6,036 bases of DNA. Origin: Clostridia bacterium (GTDB lineage: Bacteria; Bacillota_A; Clostridia; Lachnospirales; Lachnospiraceae). The notes beneath the pieces are model-generated. The model was not told the DNA's origin, made no database searches, and was given only the letters and a program-made list of their open reading frames with translations. A program made the translations under genes and the position numbers. The DNA lies in contig JAAYYM010000697.1 in assembly GCA_012515365.1 (NCBI GenBank), positions 1 through 6,036 of the forward strand, written 5' to 3'. Positions 5,887-6,036 of the stretch are shown in pieces (position 1 is the stretch's first letter; the number at the start of each line of letters is the position of its first letter).

Positions 5887-6036
5887 TTAACGATGTTCTT
5901 TTTTCTTTTTCAGTGTCACACAGATGATTTCAGCTCGATTTGCAATTCGTAGTGGAATGGTATGTGAACCTATTCCTCTGCTAAGAAGCATGGTAGAGTC
6001 TGACTCTTTGAATTCACCTGCATCATATTTAGGAAA
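5887..6036 (-). CDS. Calcineurin-like metallophosphoesterase, C-terminal 49 residues only
   Basis: A minus-strand frame enters from the right edge and ends at TAA 5887-5889. The visible 49 residues include YDAGEF, then MLLSRGIGSHTIPLRIANRA and EIICVTLKKKK. This matches the tail of YkuE-like metallophosphoesterases, where a glycine-rich SRG-G turn is followed by P-R-xNRPE and a final strand ending in lysines. The metal-binding residues lie mostly outside the window, so activity and substrate cannot be judged. Relatives include membrane-associated phosphodiesterases that act on lipid or nucleotide phosphoesters. It lies 25 bases upstream of scpA in the same direction. The identification rests on a short stretch. 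Confidence 0.65.
   Translation of the reverse strand, partial: FPKYDAGEFKESDSTMLLSRGIGSHTIPLRIANRAEIICVTLKKKKEHR

Noticed and set aside
1..6036. Mobile element, CRISPR array, tRNA/rRNA gene, riboswitch or T-box leader
   Set aside because: No transposase, spaced direct repeats, tRNA cloverleaf or T-box-like leader is visible. The azlC leader is too short (about 44 bases) for a T-box or riboswitch.

Overview
The window is low-GC DNA with Gram-positive (Bacillota) gene content: the ScpA/ScpB condensin subunits, a PBP5-type D-Ala-D-Ala carboxypeptidase with a classical signal peptide, AzlC/AzlD, purine-rich Shine-Dalgarno sequences and sigma-A type promoters. Protein wording, such as the SHN motif of the carboxypeptidase and a signal-anchored DUF4097 protein, points to Clostridia and most likely Lachnospiraceae. 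That placement is inference from family resemblance; no rRNA or other marker gene is present.

Layout. Positions 1-941 (minus) hold most of a membrane-anchored DUF4097 beta-solenoid protein whose C-terminus runs off the left edge. It has its own strong promoter (1000-1028), set into the last codons of the next gene. Positions 1025-2263 (minus) encode a secreted D-alanyl-D-alanine carboxypeptidase. Positions 2342-3205 (minus) encode a LysR-type regulator, divergent from azlC (3339-4067, plus) and azlD (4067-4372, plus), a two-subunit branched-chain amino acid exporter. Positions 4400-5861 (minus) encode scpB and scpA, and 5887-6036 (minus) is the C-terminal tail of a calcineurin-like metallophosphoesterase that enters from the right edge. 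No gene-free stretch exceeds about 135 bases.

How the parts work together. The 133-bp lysR-azlC intergenic region is a compact divergent control region. The two promoters overlap on opposite strands, a perfect 17-bp T-N11-A palindrome sits near -64 of azlC and +8 of lysR, and a second 9-bp inverted repeat lies at the predicted azlC start site. This fits a LysR regulator that represses itself and activates the exporter when an amino acid accumulates. The metallophosphoesterase, scpA and scpB are close-packed on one strand and probably form an operon for chromosome segregation. In many Bacillota scpAB is followed by a dacB/dacF-type carboxypeptidase; here lysR-azlCD lies between them, which looks like a cassette inserted into a conserved neighbourhood.

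I see no mobile element, CRISPR array, RNA gene or clearly new defence or biosynthetic system. The most informative details are regulatory: the divergent control region, and the paired palindromes covering the -35 of the DUF4097 gene.
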